23,108 nt of DNA from JADFNO01 sp965369945 (GTDB taxonomy: Bacteria; Planctomycetota; Phycisphaerae; Phycisphaerales; SM1A02). The DNA lies in contig CBDUST010000039.1 in NCBI GenBank assembly GCA_965369945.1, positions 1 through 23,108 of the forward strand. The letters are read 5' to 3'. Below, in pieces: positions 21,504 to 23,108 of this stretch. The position numbers and the translations under genes were made by a program. Below the pieces are notes generated by a model. It saw only the letters and a list, made by a program, of their open reading frames with translations, did not search any database and was not told where the DNA came from. Positions within the stretch are counted from its first letter, which is position 1. Each line of letters starts with the position of its first letter.

Positions 21504-22031
21504 ATGATTGCCGGATCAATGATTGACAACGAAACCATCATGGACGTCCTGCGGGAGATCCCCGATCCGGAGATGCCGATCAGCATCGTCGATTTGGGGT
21601 TGGTTGAGCATATTCGTGTGGAATCAACTGGCGAAGCTGTAAGCGTGTCGATTGTAATCCTTCCCACATTCGTCGGATGCCCCGCATTGCCGATGATCGA
21701 GGATGAGATCAAGACCAAGGTAGGCCAGCTGGATGGAATCAGCGCCGTTTCAGTGCAGTTCGTTCATGATCCGCCTTGGTCGGTCGATCGCATCAGCGAT
21801 ACCGGCCGAGCGTCGCTGGCCGCGCACGGTGTGACGGTCCCCGAGCAAGGCTCCGCGCTTGCGATCCCCGGGCACAGCTCGCCGGTTCAGCTGCGTACCT
21901 CCGCCATCGCTTGCCCGTTTTGTAGCTCGGATAATACGCGAATGGAAAGCCAATTCGGCCCGACGCGATGTCGCATGATCTACTACTGCGAATCATGCAA
22001 AAACTCGTTTGAACACATGAAACGAGTGTGA
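21504..22031 (+). CDS. paaD: PaaD, Fe-S maturation-type factor of the epoxidase
   Basis: 175 aa from the ATG at 21504. ATG 21519 is an alternative, giving MIDNETIMDVLREIPDPE. The GTG at 21408 lies inside paaC and would read through a repeat. The N-terminal MIP18/DUF59 domain (about 10-90) has the hallmark DPEMPISIVDLGLV and the Cys59-containing FVGCPA motif. The C-terminal zinc-ribbon part has CPFC (137, 140), Cys156 and CESC (162, 165). PaaD is needed for an active PaaABCE complex, probably for building an Fe-S cluster. Its presence directly after paaABC fits the usual order. The expected next gene, paaE, is missing. Confidence 0.9.
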   Translation: MIAGSMIDNETIMDVLREIPDPEMPISIVDLGLVEHIRVESTGEAVSVSIVILPTFVGCPALPMIEDEIKTKVGQLDGISAVSVQFVHDPPWSVDRISDTGRASLAAHGVTVPEQGSALAIPGHSSPVQLRTSAIACPFCSSDNTRMESQFGPTRCRMIYYCESCKNSFEHMKRV

Positions 22032-22166
22032 TGGAGCGTTCGGGGGCGTCAACTGGAGAGAATTTCATATCGCCGCTACGATGAAGTGGCTGAGTTCTGT
22101 AGCCGCGATCGGGTTGGTCCGAGCTGATCGCACAAAAGTCCTGCCGCCGATGGGACGAAAGGGATT
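22032..22166. promoter_or_regulatory. Gap before the E1 alpha gene
   Basis: 135 bp without a gene lies between paaD and the E1 alpha start. This is enough room for a separate promoter, but no clear -35/-10 pair is visible. A strong ribosome binding site (AAAGGG) lies 3-8 nt before the ATG at 22167. Confidence 0.3.
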
Positions 22167-23108
22167 ATGGCCAACGAGACCGTTCATCACGAGTCGAAGG
22201 TGACGCCGAGCGCTCCGGAGCTGGCCGTCAAGAGTTCGCATTTGCAGCGGAGACCCAAGATCACGCCGCCCAAACCTCGAAAAGACATCAGCACGCCCTC
22301 GATCGCGCTGGGTGAAATACCCAATCTCCAGATTCTCAATGAGAAGGGCGAGATAAGCGACCCGTCGCATGAGCCAAAGCTCGAGCCGGCCGAGTTGTTG
22401 CGCATCTATCGTGCGATGGTCCTGACGCGCAAGCTCGACCTGCGCATGCTCGGCATGCAGCGTCAAGGCGAAATGGGAACATTCGCCCCGAGTATCGGTC
22501 AAGAGGCGACGCAGATTGGGCAGATTTATCCTCTACAAGAGCAAGATTGGTTCAGCCCATCGTACCGCTCGTTCGGCGCGCAGCTTTGGCGCGGATGGTC
22601 GATCGAAGGTCTTATGTTGCTATGGGATGGATTCGGTGAGGGATTCGAGATTCCCGAGGGCGTCAATGATTTGCCGTTCTCTATCGTCATTGGTTCGCAT
22701 GTCGCAACCGCGACCGGCGTAGCGATGGGCATCAAGCGGCGAAACTCCGATGCGGTGGTAGTCACGAACTTCGGCGACGGCGCGATATCCCAAGGCATCG
22801 TGGCGGAGTCGTTTACCTTTGCCGCTGTTGACAAGGCGCCGATCGTCTTCATCTGTGAGAACAACGGCTACGCAATTTCCATGCCTGTGCAAAAGCAGAC
22901 CGGCGCTGACTACTTGGCCGGGCGGAGCATCGGATACGGCATCCCCTCCATGCGAGTCGATGGCAACGACATCCTTGCGATGATCGTTGCGACAACTGAG
23001 GCTGCTGAGCGAGCTCGCCGTGGTGAAGGCCCCACGTTGCTCGAAGCGGTGACCTATCGGATGTGTCTGCACACGACCGCCGACGACCCCAAGGTGTCTC
23101 GCGATGAT
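22167..23108 (+). CDS. pdhA: 2-oxo acid dehydrogenase E1 component, alpha subunit (pyruvate or branched-chain type), 3' truncated
   Basis: 314 codons are visible from the ATG at 22167 and the frame is open at the window end. The thiamine diphosphate fold is clear: GDGAISQG (203-210) opens the motif that ends at ENN (231-233), with Mg-binding Asp204 and Asn232. The substrate-channel block GTFAPSIGQEATQIG (104-118) and GSHVATATGVAMGIK (176-190) place it in the alpha/beta-type E1 family. The first about 70 residues form a Pro/Lys-rich extension before the catalytic domain (KLEPAELLRIYRAMVLTRKLD). It decarboxylates a 2-oxo acid and passes the acyl group to lipoyl-E2. Pyruvate, branched-chain and acetoin dehydrogenases cannot be told apart here. 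An E1 beta gene should follow. Confidence 0.88.
   Translation, partial: MANETVHHESKVTPSAPELAVKSSHLQRRPKITPPKPRKDISTPSIALGEIPNLQILNEKGEISDPSHEPKLEPAELLRIYRAMVLTRKLDLRMLGMQRQGEMGTFAPSIGQEATQIGQIYPLQEQDWFSPSYRSFGAQLWRGWSIEGLMLLWDGFGEGFEIPEGVNDLPFSIVIGSHVATATGVAMGIKRRNSDAVVVTNFGDGAISQGIVAESFTFAAVDKAPIVFICENNGYAISMPVQKQTGADYLAGRSIGYGIPSMRVDGNDILAMIVATTEAAERARRGEGPTLLEAVTYRMCLHTTADDPKVSRDD

Noticed and set aside
1..23108. tRNA, rRNA or riboswitch genes
   Set aside because: Scanning by eye found no cloverleaf with a conserved T-loop, no rRNA blocks and no known riboswitch core. A covariance search would be needed to exclude small RNAs.

Overview
The window is a GC-rich bacterial chromosome segment that reads most like a member of the Planctomycetota, possibly of the Phycisphaerae. 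This is inferred from an ECF sigma factor paired with a membrane partner, secreted and TPR/HEAT-type proteins without obvious homologues, a membrane protein with an N-terminal CPRCGYNLDG zinc ribbon, many intergenic simple-repeat families, and frequent divergent and convergent gene pairs. No rRNA, tRNA or CRISPR array was seen. The assignment rests on gene style only and needs a marker-gene search.

Left part (1-10010). A truncated minus-strand gene start (1-59) faces an M42 metallo-aminopeptidase (162-1226). A repeat-filled gap and a small membrane ORF follow. Then comes a minus-strand set: a secreted protein (3180-4202), an ECF sigma factor (2468-3127) and a single-pass membrane protein overlapping it by 4 bp (1896-2471), which looks like a sigma/anti-sigma arrangement. 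Next are a C26-type class I glutamine amidotransferase (minus), a stand-alone ribosomal protein bS18 gene (5337-5600), a TPR protein (minus), and a HEAT-repeat lipoprotein coupled by a 4-bp overlap to a sirtuin (9297-10010).

Middle (10018-13440). A zinc-ribbon membrane protein and class II fumarase are divergent. The fumarase converges on a membrane-anchored alpha/beta hydrolase, and a repeat-type hairpin sits between their ends.

Right part (13483-23108). This is a plus-strand phenylacetyl-CoA (Paa)-type catabolic cluster: FlK-like hot-dog thioesterase, enoyl-CoA hydratase (PaaF-like), ring-opening isomerase (PaaG-like), 3-hydroxyacyl-CoA dehydrogenase (PaaH-like), 3-oxoadipyl-CoA-type thiolase (PaaJ/PcaF-like), then epoxidase subunits PaaA, an unusual double-domain PaaB, PaaC and the maturation factor PaaD. 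The reductase PaaE, ligase PaaK and hydrolase PaaZ are not in the window. A 2-oxo acid dehydrogenase E1 alpha gene begins at 22167 and runs off the end. Together these would epoxidise an aryl-CoA ring, isomerise it, and beta-oxidise the product to acetyl-CoA and succinyl-CoA, with fumarase and the E1 component in the surrounding central metabolism.

The most striking structure is a REP-associated tyrosine transposase (RAYT) element, 15569-16226, bounded by a perfect 27-bp inverted repeat. It sits between paaG and paaH, 1 nt after one gene and 6 nt before the next, and its transposase frame overlaps the paaH start. Most longer junctions of the catabolic cluster hold a different short repeat or palindrome. 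One hairpin family occurs twice (12460 and 20612) with a compensatory base-pair change.
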